Assembly: GCA_015227615.1 (NCBI GenBank)
Contig: JAALGZ010000057.1
Span: 1 to 64,000, forward strand
DNA: 64,000 nt
Origin: Labyrinthula sp. Ha
Lineage: Eukaryota; Sar; Bigyra; Labyrinthulida; Labyrinthulaceae
Direction: 5' to 3'
Every line of letters starts with the position of its first letter. Within the stretch, counting starts at the first letter, position 1. A program made the position numbers and the translations under genes. Positions 43,269 to 56,159 of this stretch are shown one piece after another. Under the pieces are notes generated by a model. It ran no database searches. It saw only the letters and a list, made by a program, of their open reading frames with translations, and was not told where the DNA came from.

Positions 43269-44796
43269 AAGCAACTTCAAAACAAAGAAAAATGACAGTG
43301 ACCTTTGAAAATTTAGAAAAGAAAGAAGAAATTTATTTTATTTTGCGTGAGTTGATATGTAAATGGGTGGAATCTTGAGCACTTAAAATAAATACATATA
43401 GTTAAGAAGTATTAATAAAACTGAAATCAAGGTTAGAATATTTTGGCTTAGTTGAATTAAGATAAATTCCAGTGAAAGAAGCACAAAAACTTATGCAGAT
43501 AATTATAGCAAGAACATTCTGTGATTAAATAGGGTATTGGATCAGTTAACTCCAATTAAGCTTTTGCAGAAGTTTAATTAACTTATCAACAAAGATATTC
43601 TAAAAATTTAGAAACCAACTCTTAAGAAATATATTAGTAATTCCAAACAGAAACAAATGTATTCAGATGAACAAAACAATATATATATATATAGACTGTT
43701 TATCAAATAATTAGAAAAGGTTCTTTTTACAAATTAACAAAAAGGGTTTTGTATTTCTATTAGTTTGATATAAAAAAAACGGATATCCAACTCTTCGCAG
43801 TAATTTGTATACAGTAGATAATAATTTATACACAGTCATTATGGATTATAAACCACTTTTTTCAAAAGAAAAATCTGTTAAGGAATATTTTATTTTGTAT
43901 TTAAAGAACCGCAATAATAATCGTAAAATGTATTTAAAGATGCTAAAACAATATCAACGAGAATGAGAGAGTTGAGATATATTCGGAAGATGGAGCTGTA
44001 AGGAATAAAATATGGTCAATAGAAACGCGTAATGTGTTTTTTCTGAGCCTCCTAAATAGAAAAAACACTAAGTGTTTATTTTGAAGTTTACAGCAACTTT
44101 TGTATTTATAAAGGTCTATTGGGTTTATTTCAGATTTATATGGTGACAAATGGATCAGAATAATCCAAGACAGATTTTTTTAAACTATATGTTTAATAAA
44201 GATAAAGTTAAAAAAGATAGTAGATCATACAATATATTTTGTTTGGAATTGCTTCTTTAACATAAAGTAATACTTTGCCTTGTCATAAACAAAACACTTA
44301 AATATTGAATAAATTTGAACATGAATACTTAGTTTTTGTTCATTGAATCAGATTTTCTATCAAGCTTTTAAATCACATTATCTTCAGGAAATATATGTTT
44401 TTTGTGTAAATATACCAACAGATTATTTAGGAAAGATTTTTTGCTTTGAAAAACTTGAATGGTTTTCTTACTTTCATTGAAACTGTGAGTTAAACCAAAA
44501 AAATATTTGTTTTACAATAGATATAGTTGAACTATTTTATTTTATCCTCTGAATAAAATAAGATGAATTTTCCAGAATAAAGTTTTATAATTTCAAAGCT
44601 TTCTTTATTTAAAAAGATGGAAAATTTGTTACAAAATCATTGATAATTCTTTAATAAGTGCAATAATGCAATAAAATGAATAATTATTATTTTCAGATTA
44701 TTCCAGTTCAATAAATCACTTTTGCTATCAAAAGAGTTAAAAACATACATACATACTCAACTCATTTATTAGATAATATTCTATTTAAATCCAATT
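43269..44796. other. Intergenic tract downstream of Roco gene 2
   Basis: Counterpart of 20,794-22,222 and very similar from about 43,440 to 44,590. It holds a short AT microsatellite near 43,680. No gene is supported. Confidence 0.6.
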
Positions 44797-47381
44797 CTAG
44801 CTATTGTTCTCAAATATTACTTCATTTTCTTTAACTTCTTGTAGCTCTTTAGAAATCAGCTCAACATTTTCTTTTAACCATTCTAAATTATTTCCTTGAA
44901 CAAGAGTAAAACTAAGTTCAGTTTCAGTGTTTAAAAAAATATCAACTATTCTTTTATTCTTGAAAATAATTCTTGCAAATCCTTTGAATAAAAGTGATTC
45001 ATGAATATCTTCATCTTTTAGAAATAAAAAGACAACTTTTACAAAAACAGCCAAACGAACTAAGCTTTGAAAAACTATTTTAATATCACTCTTAAAAGAA
45101 GGTTTTATTTTTGCTCTCTTTAGTTCAGGAAGTAATTCAGGTAGAATAAAAACATCATTTTCTATTTCTACAGGTATCAAAACCAAACTATTCAAAGCCA
45201 AACTTAAAATATATTTCTTTTCTTTATCAGAATATTCTTTTAGTAAAATATTAAAAAGTTGTTTATTTATTTTTCCTTTATCAACATAAATTCTATATAA
45301 AGAAAATTTATTACTTGGAATTCTAAATGCAAGTTCATGAAAATTTGGATCTCTGATAAACTTACCTAAAGCTTGAGCAAGATAAGAAGGTGCAAAAAAT
45401 ATAAAGTTTTCATCTGCTTCTAAATCTAAATCAGGAAAGTAACAAATTAAACCAACTTTTGAATATATTTCAAGCATTTGCTCAACTTCCCAATCTTCAA
45501 AACCACAAGAATAAGATTTATCTTCAAATTCTTTCAAAGTCATAATATTTGTTTGTTCTCTACAATTATCAAGGAAGAGAATTTGTGCAGTTCCTATTCT
45601 AAAGTTAAGAAATTTTTCTTTATTTATTCCAGCTGCTCCAGAAACAAGACTTTTTATTTTATCTTTTATATCGTTTTTCTCTTGAGATTCTAATTTTGAA
45701 TTCTCAATAGGAAAGAAAATATTCATATCATTTTTCAATATATTTAACTCAGAAGAAAGGCTTTCAACAAAGTTTTGAAGTATACTGTGTATTGTTTCTA
45801 GATTTGTATCTTCAACATTCTTTTTTTTATATCTTCTTAAATAAGTACCAATAAAAATAACTGGTGCTCTTTTTGTATTTTTTAAAATACTTTCACACCA
45901 AAATTTTAATCTAAGTAAATCATTTTGAGATATTTTAGTCATATTAAAAACTAGAAAATAAAGTGAATTTGAATTCATAAAAATATGATGAACAGAAGAA
46001 AATATTTCTTGTCCACCAAAATCATAAACACGAAAATAAATATCATTTTTAGCAAAACCATAACTATTTGTTTTCATATTTTCAATAAACGTTTCATTAG
46101 AAACTGTTCTTGAAAGAAGTTCTTTTTCAAAATCAAGTTTATATTTTGTTTCAACTTCTTGATTTGGATCAAAATAAGAATAAACACCAGCAGGAAGACT
46201 ATTGTTAACTCTCTGAACACTTAGTTCATATTTAGATATTGAATTCCAGTTATAATCGGCTGGGTTTATCGAAAAAATATCAATATCATTCAAAACTAAA
46301 GTTGAGTTATTATCAACTAAAAAACTCCTGTCAAATAAACTTCTTATGGTAGAAGTTTTTCCAACTCTTCCATCACCCATAAAAAGAACTTGACATTCAT
46401 TTAAAAGAGTTAGTCTATCGTATTTATCCTTTAGATTTATTGAAACATAATGTTTAAGCCTTTCTTTTAAATTTTTTATATTGAAAATATTCTTTCCAAG
46501 TTCAAATAATAAAAGAAAAGAATGATTATCAAGTAAATCTTGAACTTCATCTTTGTTTTCTTCAATATTTATTTCACCAACTCGCAAACTAAGAGTCAAA
46601 GAAAAAGAAAATAAACATAAAATTCAGCAAAGAAGGCAAGTTTTCCAAACAGCTTTTTGTTAAAGTGGTAATTTCAGTGTTATCAATCCTCAAGATATCT
46701 TCTTGAATACTAGAAATAAAGAAAAGAAAAGAAAATACAAAACACTTATCAATGTATTCATTTTTGAAACTTCCTTCAATACTTTAACAAGTGTTTCTTC
46801 TTTCATATTATTTTCATCAAGTCTAAGATTTGAATAAATAAAAAGTTTACTTTATTGACTTTATTTCTTGTCCTTTTAAAAACTGAGAAAGAGAATTATC
46901 TTTTGGAATATTGCAATAAGAAAAACTAAAACATAAAAACAACAAAAAATATACTCGAGTGACTGAATATTCAGTTTTTGTTTTATTTTTTCCATTCCAA
47001 TAAAATTCAAGGTGTTTAAATGACAATATATAAACCTAAAATAAAAACAAAACAAGAAAATACTGAAGTTGTCTAACCTTTGGAAACTTTTTAAACCAAA
47101 TAGAAAGGTTTTTTCCAATAAAATCTAGAGGACAGCCGTAAAAGCTAAATAATAAAACAAAATATATGAATACCTCAAATATTCAATCTCTTCCTGCACA
47201 TTCGCTTCTTGAATAAGCTCTTCTGCTTCCTTTCTAAACTTTTTCCCTTCAGTTGGGTTGTAATTATCATCATGCGACCTATGAATTAGAAGGGGAAATA
47301 AATAAACCATTGAATGATGAAATTTTTCCTATGATTTCTGTTATTAAATTGTTGTTTAATTGATGGGATTTTAAATGACAT
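44797..47381 (-). CDS. Roco-family protein (LRR-Roc-COR), gene 2, 8 exons, 794 aa
   Basis: Spliced minus-strand paralogue of the gene at 22,223-24,877. Exons: 47,381-47,308; 47,278-47,174; 47,144-47,064; 47,035-46,955; 46,925-46,851; 46,822-46,739; 46,709-46,617; 46,588-44,797. The first seven exons have exactly the lengths of gene 1, and every intron is 28-29 nt in phase 2. Sum 2,385 nt, 795 codons including stop. LRRs lie in exons 3-7. The P-loop GDGRVGKTS and DFGGQE are intact, as are the COR strands (LFLDNCREQTNIM, PSYLAQALGKFIRDP). Through Roc-COR the two proteins agree at about nine residues in ten. After KPSF the last 100 or so residues are only weakly alike and this copy is shorter. 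Both copies have open frames throughout and appear functional. Confidence 0.9.
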
Positions 47382-47483
47382 TTTTTATGTTTTTTGTTTA
47401 AATTTGGTTTTTTTATTTGAAATTCGAGAAATATATTTTTTCTCATGAATTAATGAGAATCCCGTTTAAAAAATGTTTTTATT

Positions 47484-48590
47484 ATGAAAAATATTCAACC
47501 GATCTAATTTTTATTCCATATTTTTTCAAAATAAAAATTAATGAATATAAATAAATTTTTAGATAATAACTATTTATAATCAAGTATATTGTAAATTTGG
47601 TTTAATAAACGAGGTTGTTTCAGAATCCAACTCGCTTTGAAAAGAACGAAATGAGTTATGTATAAAGCTTCTAGCAGTAAATTTAGATTATATTTTAAGG
47701 GAATTCCGTGGCAATGCCAATTGAGTCAGAGGACCTAAACCTGAACGAGCCTGTGGTCTTGCCAATACTCTCCACAGTAAAACTATTATTGTAATTACGT
47801 TATTTCCATAAACGGGTGTTCTTGAGCAGCAGGATCCCTCTTGTTCCAATAACTTCTTGAATCTTGTGCTTGATTTCCCAAAATCCAACCCAGAATTGAA
47901 AGAAAACAGCAATCACGACTGTAAAACATCGGAAGGTGCCAGTTCAAGTGATCCAGTGGTCCAGGTGAAAGATGATATGTATCCAGATGGTTCAGGACAT
48001 TCAATTAAATGATTCGCAGCAGCTTTTTTCCAAGGTTTACGCTTCCGGCTACATATTCCTCTCTCGACATGGTTTTATCTACATCCAAGTTGCAGGAGGC
48101 CGATTATGAACCCCACGGGGTATTTCTGCGCTGCTTGTTGATCTTTTAGCTGTTCAGTCCTATCTGCCACATACATATTATTGGGATTTTGACCCTTTTT
48201 TGGCTAATGTTACACGATCCGCCGATTTTAGGGTTTCCAGTTCATTAACTACATCCAGGTTCAAGAAGATCATATTTTACTAGGTTGTGGTGGTTCCAGG
48301 TTGGTGATGGAGTGGCTTCTATTGCTATTATTATGTCTTGGTTTTCTCTCTCTGGCTACCTGGTGCTTTTCTTTGGCGTGCAGGAGATTCCTAGCAAGTC
48401 GGGTGTATTTGAGGTTAGGAGGGGGAACCCAGCTTTTATCCTGGGCGGTGTGGTGAGATGGGTTGGAGAAAGTTCCAGTGGTTTTTGGCGCTGTGAGTGG
48501 GCAGATGAGATGTTCACAGTGCTTCTTTCTAATTGTTCATGATTTTGTGAAGTTGAAGTTAAAGTTGGAGGTTCATGATCATGTGGCACC
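47484..48590. other. AT-rich spacer passing into a repeat relic
   Basis: The first 150 bp are AT-rich and unique to this side. From about 47,690 base composition rises and short minus-strand frames occur (for example MNVLNHLDTYHLSPGPLDHL from 48,004). These may be the 3' continuation of the LINE relic, but no reverse transcriptase motif is visible. Confidence 0.4.
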
Positions 48591-48599
48591 GGTTTTTTA

Positions 48600-49370
48600 T
48601 GTTGTTCCAGATGTTCTATGACCATGTTTTGTAGCAGTGCCTTCTCCAGAGATATTCTTTTACTGAGATATTGTGTCGTTCCAGGTTCTAGAACGATTGT
48701 TTGACGTGCTGCGTCCAGTTGAGCATCCACAGTTTCCTGTTCACGGAAGGTTTTGAATTCTTCGTTACCCAAATTCAAAGACTTAGTCCATACTTGTTTC
48801 TGGCAACTATTCATGTTCTCCTGACGTGAACATTCCAATCACCTCCAAGAACTATTAACCTCCTCTTGTTCACTTACTTCATTTCCTTTTCTTGTTTTTT
48901 TTCTAGGAATTTTCTGTACTCCTGGGTCGATAGTCCACTTTGGGATGCGTACACGTTTACCAAAATAAGCTTCCTTTTGTTACTGATCTGATCTTGATAG
49001 CTAGGATCATGCCGCTCACTCAGTAAGTGTCAGTCACACCCGGAAAGAGTTCCTGACACACAAAAATTGCTACGTCATTGGAATTGGAATCGGCTTGTGA
49101 CACAAACCACCTTCCTTTTCCATTCTGGCTGGCGTTTTCGTTCGCTTTCTTAAGTCTTTCAACAACTTTCTGCCCAACTTGTCGAAGCAAGATCAGCAGG
49201 GACGGAAGTTCGTAAGTGAATTTTGATATTGTAGAGAGTTTGTATTCAACAAAACCACCAACGTTAAGTGAAAGTACTTGGAAATGCACTTTTCGTCGGC
49301 TCGCAAGGTCTGGGAGCCTCTGAAGACACTGAGTTGACGTAGGCTTAGTCTCAGAAACAACTTGTGTCAT
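48600..49370 (-). mobile_element. LINE relic: apurinic-like endonuclease domain
   Basis: Minus-strand translation gives FQVLSLNVGGF (the usual entry of APE-type LINE endonucleases), then SNDVAIFV and VSGMILAIKIRS. In a neighbouring frame LILVNVYASQSGLSTQEYRK and LIVLGGDWNVHVRR follow; these are the YAPQSG and GDxNxHVG signatures of RTE/CR1-like endonucleases. The frame changes at least twice and there are several stops, so it is old. No reverse transcriptase is found downstream (below 48,600), so this is an isolated, truncated remnant. Confidence 0.6.
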
Positions 49371-51060
49371 TTCTTATCTGATCAAAATTTTTCTTAGCAG
49401 TACCTGGGTCGGGCATTTTCAGTAATACGCAAAGGCATTTAAGGGTACATTAAGAAGATGGATCAAGAACAGTTGATTCAAGGATAATATCGCTCACATC
49501 TGATGATTTATCATTGAACCATGACTTTTCTGTGCTGCTCATTGATCTTTCTTCTGGACCTTTTGTTTTTCTTTATACCCTTTTTACAGTTTGTTTTGTC
49601 TCACTTCCTCCAAAATAATCATGAAAAACTAGGTTTCTTTACTTTACAGTTCCAAAATCAAGCTTCACTTGTTCCATGTTTGACGCTGTTATCGAAACTG
49701 ATTTTCCGTTATCTGTTTTTGCTATTAAGTTGTTTTCTCCATATTAGGGCGATGTATCTAGTTAACTCAGCATTTTTAGTTTTCACATGTTTTTCATGAA
49801 CTAGTTAGTGAACATACTGATATGCTACTGCGCTTGAAGCCCAACCAACACCTCCGTTATAGGTTATTTGCCACACCGCGTGGATTCAAAGTGGTCGCTG
49901 TTGTGCTTCTTAAGCTAAGGTGGATATATTCTTGTTCATCTAAGCTATTTAATGCGGCGATTTTCTTTGCCAAAGTTTGAAACATGGTTTTATCTCTTCT
50001 CTGTCTTAAAAAGCATCTTGATACTTTCTGCGTATATTGAGAAAAGTACGATTATCCTTCTTTTTTTAGTTAACCTAATCGGGTTATGTAACTTTTGAAA
50101 AAATTTACGTGAAAGGGATCTTCAATGAAGAAATTTGTTCTAGCTGCATTAGTTTACATTAAAAAACAATTTTTCAGGATTTCTACCTAATTTTACGTTG
50201 TGCATTCTTAGTACATAGTTCTCTCCAACTCTTAGAGTCCCATAGTGTGCTACTAGAATACCAACTTTCTACTTGATGTCGATGATCCCCTCGGATTCAA
50301 AACTTTCTATGAAAATCAAATCTTCTTGATGGTTAAGGGCTTTGCCTTTTGTAGTTATGGCTTTTTTTCTTTGTTACTAAACCAGATGGCTACACTGTTC
50401 CATAGTAAGGCACCTGAGTCGATTGAATTTCTCCTACATAGTCTCTTCAACATACTGTTTTTGCTCCAGAACGAGTTTTTTGTCAATCCTTCTTTTCTTA
50501 ATGCATTATATAAGCCCCAATATGCTGTGATTCTACTATTATTTTCTGTTTTCATGTATAATCTCGTTGAAAGCGTTCCGTTCTATTAAATATGGATCAT
50601 GGGAGTTGTTCGGGATAACATTCTAATCAATTTCCCCATTCAAAGTTTTTGCATATGCTTACTTTGCTTTTGTTCCTTGGGACAGGTTTCAATTTGTCAT
50701 TTTAACTGGTTTTTGGATCTTTTTTTTGCTCTTATTCTTACAACAGGCATTTTCTTACATTTACTATTGTTGGTTTTCGTTTTTTACTCTTTTATTTTTA
50801 GTTACGATTTGAATTTATACTCCACCAGTAAGAAAATAAATCGCCTAGTTCGAGGAAAATTGTGTCTTTTCCATTTGATTTTGGCATAAGTTGGTAATCT
50901 GGTTGCCTCAAGTAGAAATTTTACAGGTGGGTAGTCGGTAAAGGCAGATAATAGTGTTAAGATTAGAATAGATGAGAATACCGATTTTACTGGGTGTACA
51001 GCTATGAATAACAATTATGAAGTATACTTTCTTCTTATCAGCAGAAAGGTTTCAATACAG
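49371..51060. other. Decayed region upstream of the LINE endonuclease
   Basis: On the minus strand there are short Lys/Arg- and Asn-rich pieces (for example GLYNALRKEGLTKNSFW near 50,500) that could be remains of a LINE first frame. The hydrophobic plus-strand frames at 49,521-49,799 and 50,599-50,889 are T-rich complements of this and are not taken as genes. Confidence 0.35.
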
Positions 51061-53950
51061 CATAGTAGTTTTTCAATAAAATCACTTTTTTTACTATTAA
51101 ATATGCAGTTCATTCAGTGCGAAGAAAGCAAGACCCTAAGTTGATATGGTGAGTTGAACTTATCTCATTTATATTTCTAACAGTTAAATATTGTTGGGGT
51201 CCTATCATAGTTAGATGATATTCTTCAGCTCTCAAAGATAAACTATATTATCCTTGTTTTAAGAAAAAAGGTTTCATTTCAGGTGAATATAAAAAATAAT
51301 GCAATCTTTATCTCTTTATTTCATATGTATTAGACAATTTAAGCTGTTCTTCTTTCACTAAAATTCTTGAGCAAAAAGTGTACATATACAGAGGTAATAA
51401 TCCAAAAAATATTCTAGTCACTTTTGAAAGAATTGCAAACAACAACGATTTTGGCATTGTGGAGCGAGTTGAATATGTTTTTGCGAAAAGTAGTGTTCTA
51501 ACCGAATAGGAAGCCAGTGGCAGTTTTATTGTGAATCTTTTAGATCAAAGCAGCTGATTAGAAGAGAAGAATACATGACATTGGGGATTGAATATATACC
51601 TAGAAGTCGTTATAATCAAAGTATTTTCACTTTGAGTTGCGGGTTTATATCCTCTTCAAGGATATTTTTCATTCAAGTGATCTAAAATATTAATGAAGAT
51701 ACACTTAAAATTATACATGGGGATCAAGATAGTTAATTTTTCGAAACAATACTCAGAGAATGAATATCCGAAAGGTGACTTGAATAGTAGAATGAACCTA
51801 ATCATTAGGAAATATAGTTTTTAATTGTATCTATGACCCATATACATCCATATGAAGGCTTGAAGGTCATATAGACCTTGAAAGTTGATCTAATTTAGAT
51901 ACGTTTTTTCTATAGAATAAAGGCACTCACCATGAAAAAATGTTAGATCACAGCTTTTTTCAGGCAAGAAAAAGATAACAAACGAGATACTCTATATGGG
52001 CTAAATTTATCTAAGGATAGGAGGAACTAAAATTTCCTTATTCTTTGTTTTATTTTCAAATTTAAGGTTAATTTTTATTATGGATGGCTTCTAGACTACT
52101 TGGTAGAGTTGGAATAATTACTGAATTGAGAATATTCCCGAAAAGATATAAAAAAGTGGATTAAGTTCAATAATAAAGTATTCCAAAGATGGTACTCTGA
52201 CGACATCAAGATACGTCCATAAATGAATCAACTCAAAGTAAAATGCAAGACAATAAAAACCTCTAAAAAAATATACACTATATAATTCCAAAATAATCAT
52301 TTCTTAAAAAATACCATTTGAGCTAGATACGTAAGTGAAGTTATAATCGCTATTTAACTCAATTAAGCGGATAAATGTGTTTAAAACAAACCCATAAAGC
52401 TTTAAACTAAAAAACATGTGGGATTTTTGTTTTATGAAACAACTGAAACTTATTTTTCCTTTCCAAAAGAGACGAACAAAAAGCATAAAGAATAAAAAAA
52501 TGTTAAACATACCCTTTATAACTTACAAACAGGAAAAACATCACTTTTGTTAATTATAAACTCAAAGTTTAGATACTAAACATTTTATCAAAAGATGAAT
52601 CTGTTGTATTATAAACATGATGCAGCCAAGTAACATTTTATTTATTCATTTCTAAACCCCAACAAACTTTAAGTTGTTGAAATTGTAGCATTGATTAGTT
52701 TTTTGTTTCATCTTTTACAAAGCTGGGATTTATTTTTTTCTTGAAAGAAACCCAAGCGGTAAATATGAAGATATTTTCATCGGGAATATGAGAAGGAACG
52801 ATATTATTCAGACAATGCATTAAATTGAGACAAACAAGACTTTTGTAACTATTTTGGTTATGAAATTTGAAAATTATAATAGACTATATGTTTGATCAAC
52901 AAGTATGAAAACTATAGAAGACAAATAATATAAATATATGAACCTATTTGAAAGTGAAAATTTAACATATTTTGTTTTTTTCTTGAAGTTTGATGAAACA
53001 AATCAAGTTTTCATTATGTATTGAGGGTCAGAAACAACATAAAAAGTATGAGAATGTAATAATTATGAGGTATTATACACTCTAAACAATAAAAATATTG
53101 AGCAAATTAAATCTTCTCCTGATTGTTTGCTTATATTTTTTAATAATGAGAGCTCAGAAACGATTCCAATGAAGATAAAGGATGTAGAACACTGAAGAAA
53201 CTTTGAAGAAAATCTAATATAATCTACGTAGTTCATAGTATACACTTTATATTATGTTTTAGTTGTAGAGAAGAGGTTTTTTATAACTAGTCAAAATCTG
53301 TAAAGAGAAGATTATTTTAAACCGGCACGGACTTTCATTGGAAATAATTAATGTAATAAAGAAGAAAACCGCGAAAGTAAAGTTGAAAAAAACCTCTTAT
53401 AAGTTCCTGAAGCTTCTTAAACTTTTTTTTTATACTTCTAAACAATTTAGAAAAATTCCAAATCCTTGATCATAAATAGAGTAAAATATTGTTGTACGAT
53501 TACAATGGGCAGAAAAGGAAAGACGTTTTCACTTGTCTGAATTCTTATACAAAATGATAATTTTTGAAACAAATAGATGTAAACGAAAACAGCATATTGA
53601 CAATCCTTCAAAGCATCATAAATTTATATTTATTCTTTAGATTTATTGAGCTTTTCGTCCCGTAGATTCTTCAAGATGAGGACAGACGAACTTGATAACA
53701 GCGTGGTAATATATTTATAATGATGTAAAGAAAGTAACTAATATAGCTCCATTCAACAGTGTAAGCAAGAGTTAAAACTTGAAACAGAGTTCTTTTTCAA
53801 TTCAAAATTAACTACTAATAAGCTCAGTATTCACAGTTTCTCTTAACAACACATATTGGTATGTCACTAATATGGTTCTCAAAAAGAAATTTGTGTTACA
53901 AACTACATAATAAAACAAAAAATATAAATTTTTGACACTAAGGTCATTTT
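51061..53950. other. AT-rich tract with at most faint coding remains
   Basis: No complete gene. A plus-strand patch at about 51,370-51,550 reads KVYIYRGNNPKNILVTFERI and continues briefly before stops; it looks like a decayed exon of unknown type. The rest shows nothing I can support. Confidence 0.4.
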
Positions 53951-55714
53951 CATATTCTTAATTATCATGCACAAAAAAGTTTTTGAACCAATTCTTCTTA
54001 AAAAGGATGTAATGAAAGATTATCAACATTTTTTTAGAGTTTAGTGTTGATGTGTACTTGATTACTGGGTTTAACTTCAAAACAATATTTTCGAAGGAAT
54101 GATTATATGAGAAGATAAAAGGAAAATATGTTATTTGTTGGATGTTTTCGAGATAGATGATGGCAAATACAACCTTCAAATTGATCTTCGAAAAAAATGA
54201 AAAAAAAACTATCAACGAAAGTTTCTTATGAAAAGTTTAAACATGAAAAGACAATGAAGATGAATAAGGGTAGACCGTCAAAGAATATAAAGTTTCCAAT
54301 ATCCTCACAAGCTGAGAACTGGGAATTTCTTCTAAATTTGTATAATGAGCTGAGGGGAGAAGCAGATTTTAGTTTGAATCAGATAAGATTCAACATAAAT
54401 TATGAAGACCCAGTTTTTGTGGATTGACCTAACACTGTACAGAAAGATGAGAAGTTATTTTGTGCGAATCTATTTCATCGGGAATGTAACACAGAAACAG
54501 GAACTTGCTACTACGAGGATGTTTACACAGGAAATGACTGCGATTAATGCTCGCTTCGTTTTGTAGGAAACAAATCATTATGGGTTGAAAAGTTGTTTTA
54601 TCCAAACGATTGCGGCTATAAAGGTGATTGCGATTTCTTTTCTATAATGTGTGCATGTGAAGTAGATCTGTGAGAAAAAACTGTTCAATTAATTTATGTG
54701 CTCAAAAGACACATGGATGTAACAGCTGTAACATCAACAATGATTGTCTTCATTGTGACATTGGAATATACATAACTGAGAATAGGTTGAAATGTATGAA
54801 TTGTTCAGATTTTGATGAGCATTGTATGGATTTGGTGTTAAATCATCAACATAAGTTTTTCCCCGAGTTTAATGATAAAGTTGAGGAAAGAGATACTTGA
54901 AAGTTTCCAGAAGATGAATATGAACGGTTGTTCTACTTTGATGTGAACAGTGCATAATATTATTATAATGCTGAGCTATATTAGAAAGCTGTTGTCCCTC
55001 AAAACCATATGGATCAGTATTTATATAAGAATTCTAAGAGTTGTTTTTGGTCTATTGAGTTTTCAAGGAGGACATTATTGTATGAAAGGGTTCGAGTTTG
55101 TTCCTCTAAATATACGAGTCATCAAGTTTTTGGACATCATGGTTTTGTACCTTTCAAGAAAGATTTTATTGCAGTTGACGAAAGCACTAAAATTTCTAAC
55201 TTCACTCTATTTAGGATGGGTGGTGGATCTAGTGAACTGGAAAATTTATATCTGCCTACATTTGAGCGGCAATTTCTATTTAAAGGCATTATATAATTAA
55301 CTTCTTTCATATAAATTGTTATTGATGTGAAGTTGGAATTTGATGAAACTTTCAAGCTGGAGATTCATGTTGAAGGTGTAGATCTTCGTAATTTTAATGT
55401 TCTAAAAGTAAAAATTATTGATGATGACTATTTTTTCTGTATCAAACAATTTTACTTTGTTTAAAATTCAATATCTACCAAAGATTTGGGAGAAATCTGT
55501 GTGAAACAAATTTAAGTTCAATGGAAGCTCCAGCATTCACTCCTCTATGAACAAAACTATTTATGCATTGGAGATAGATAATATCTTTTATTCTAATCCC
55601 CTTGGTACATCTAGATTGCCATGCAAATGAAGAAACAACTCTGCTGCGGAACTTGTGTGTCCTAGGTATTTTCTCATTAGTGGTGAACAAAGCTTTAATT
55701 TTGAAATTATATAT
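53950..55714 (+). pseudogene. Decayed Cys-rich host gene, probable 5' half of the PA14/filamin gene
   Basis: Plus-strand pieces include FCANLFHRECNTETGTCYYE, FFSIMCACEV and CAQKTHGCNSCNINNDCLHC, with regularly spaced cysteines like furin/EGF-type extracellular repeats. The frame is broken by a TGA after VFVD (54,425), further stops and a shift near an A-run at 54,673. The sequence stops at ATAT (55,711-55,714), where element C2 is inserted. The PA14/filamin sequence resumes after ATAT on the far side (63,044), in the same orientation. Joining by position suggests one large secreted or surface protein gene that had already decayed or was split by C2. The Cys-rich family is not certain. Confidence 0.5.
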
Positions 55715-56106
55715 TGTGACACCCTAGGATATATATACTGCTGGGGGCTTAATAACGTTGAACCGATTCCGCTCAAGATCTATTGCCTTAAAGCCTTTTA
55801 GTTAATATTATTTCCTTGAATTAGTTATTCTTCAAAGCTTAAACCCCGTTCTTACTATATTCTTCTCTACATATTCCCGATAATACATTTACTTTAATTT
55901 CCTACAATACCACGTCCCTCGTTCATCCAACCCGTCCCTAACTTTGTCTTAGTTTTTTAGGACTTTCTAGTTCTTCTTTTTCCGAGTGTTCTTCTAATAA
56001 CATTTTCAACCGCCCAGCAACCCGCCCAGCAGGTCTAGGCTTAACGGATAGCTCATGGTCTAGTTCAACAGGACTTCCTTTAAGCTGATGTGGCACCTGT
56101 GCCACA
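55715..56106 (-). repeat. C2 3' LTR (392 bp)
   Basis: Runs from TGTGACACCC to GTGCCACA on the plus strand. On its inner side the minus strand reads GAAGAAGGCAG, the expected polypurine tract. Confidence 0.93.
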
Positions 56107-56159
56107 CTGCCTTCTTCAAATACCGAAGACCCAGCTTCAGCTGCTCTTCTGTTTCCAAG

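Larger units (their letters stand above)
26855..47483 (+). repeat. Duplication unit U2 (about 10.15 kb plus element B)
   Basis: Direct repeat of U1 separated by about 1.9 kb of unique DNA. It has the unoccupied site for element A (32,517-32,520), while U1 has the unoccupied site for element B near 20,790. The order of contents matches U1. Confidence 0.92.

Noticed and set aside
49521-50889. Hydrophobic plus-strand frames suggesting membrane proteins
   Set aside because: They are complements of A-rich minus-strand relic sequence, lack conserved features and overlap the LINE neighbourhood.
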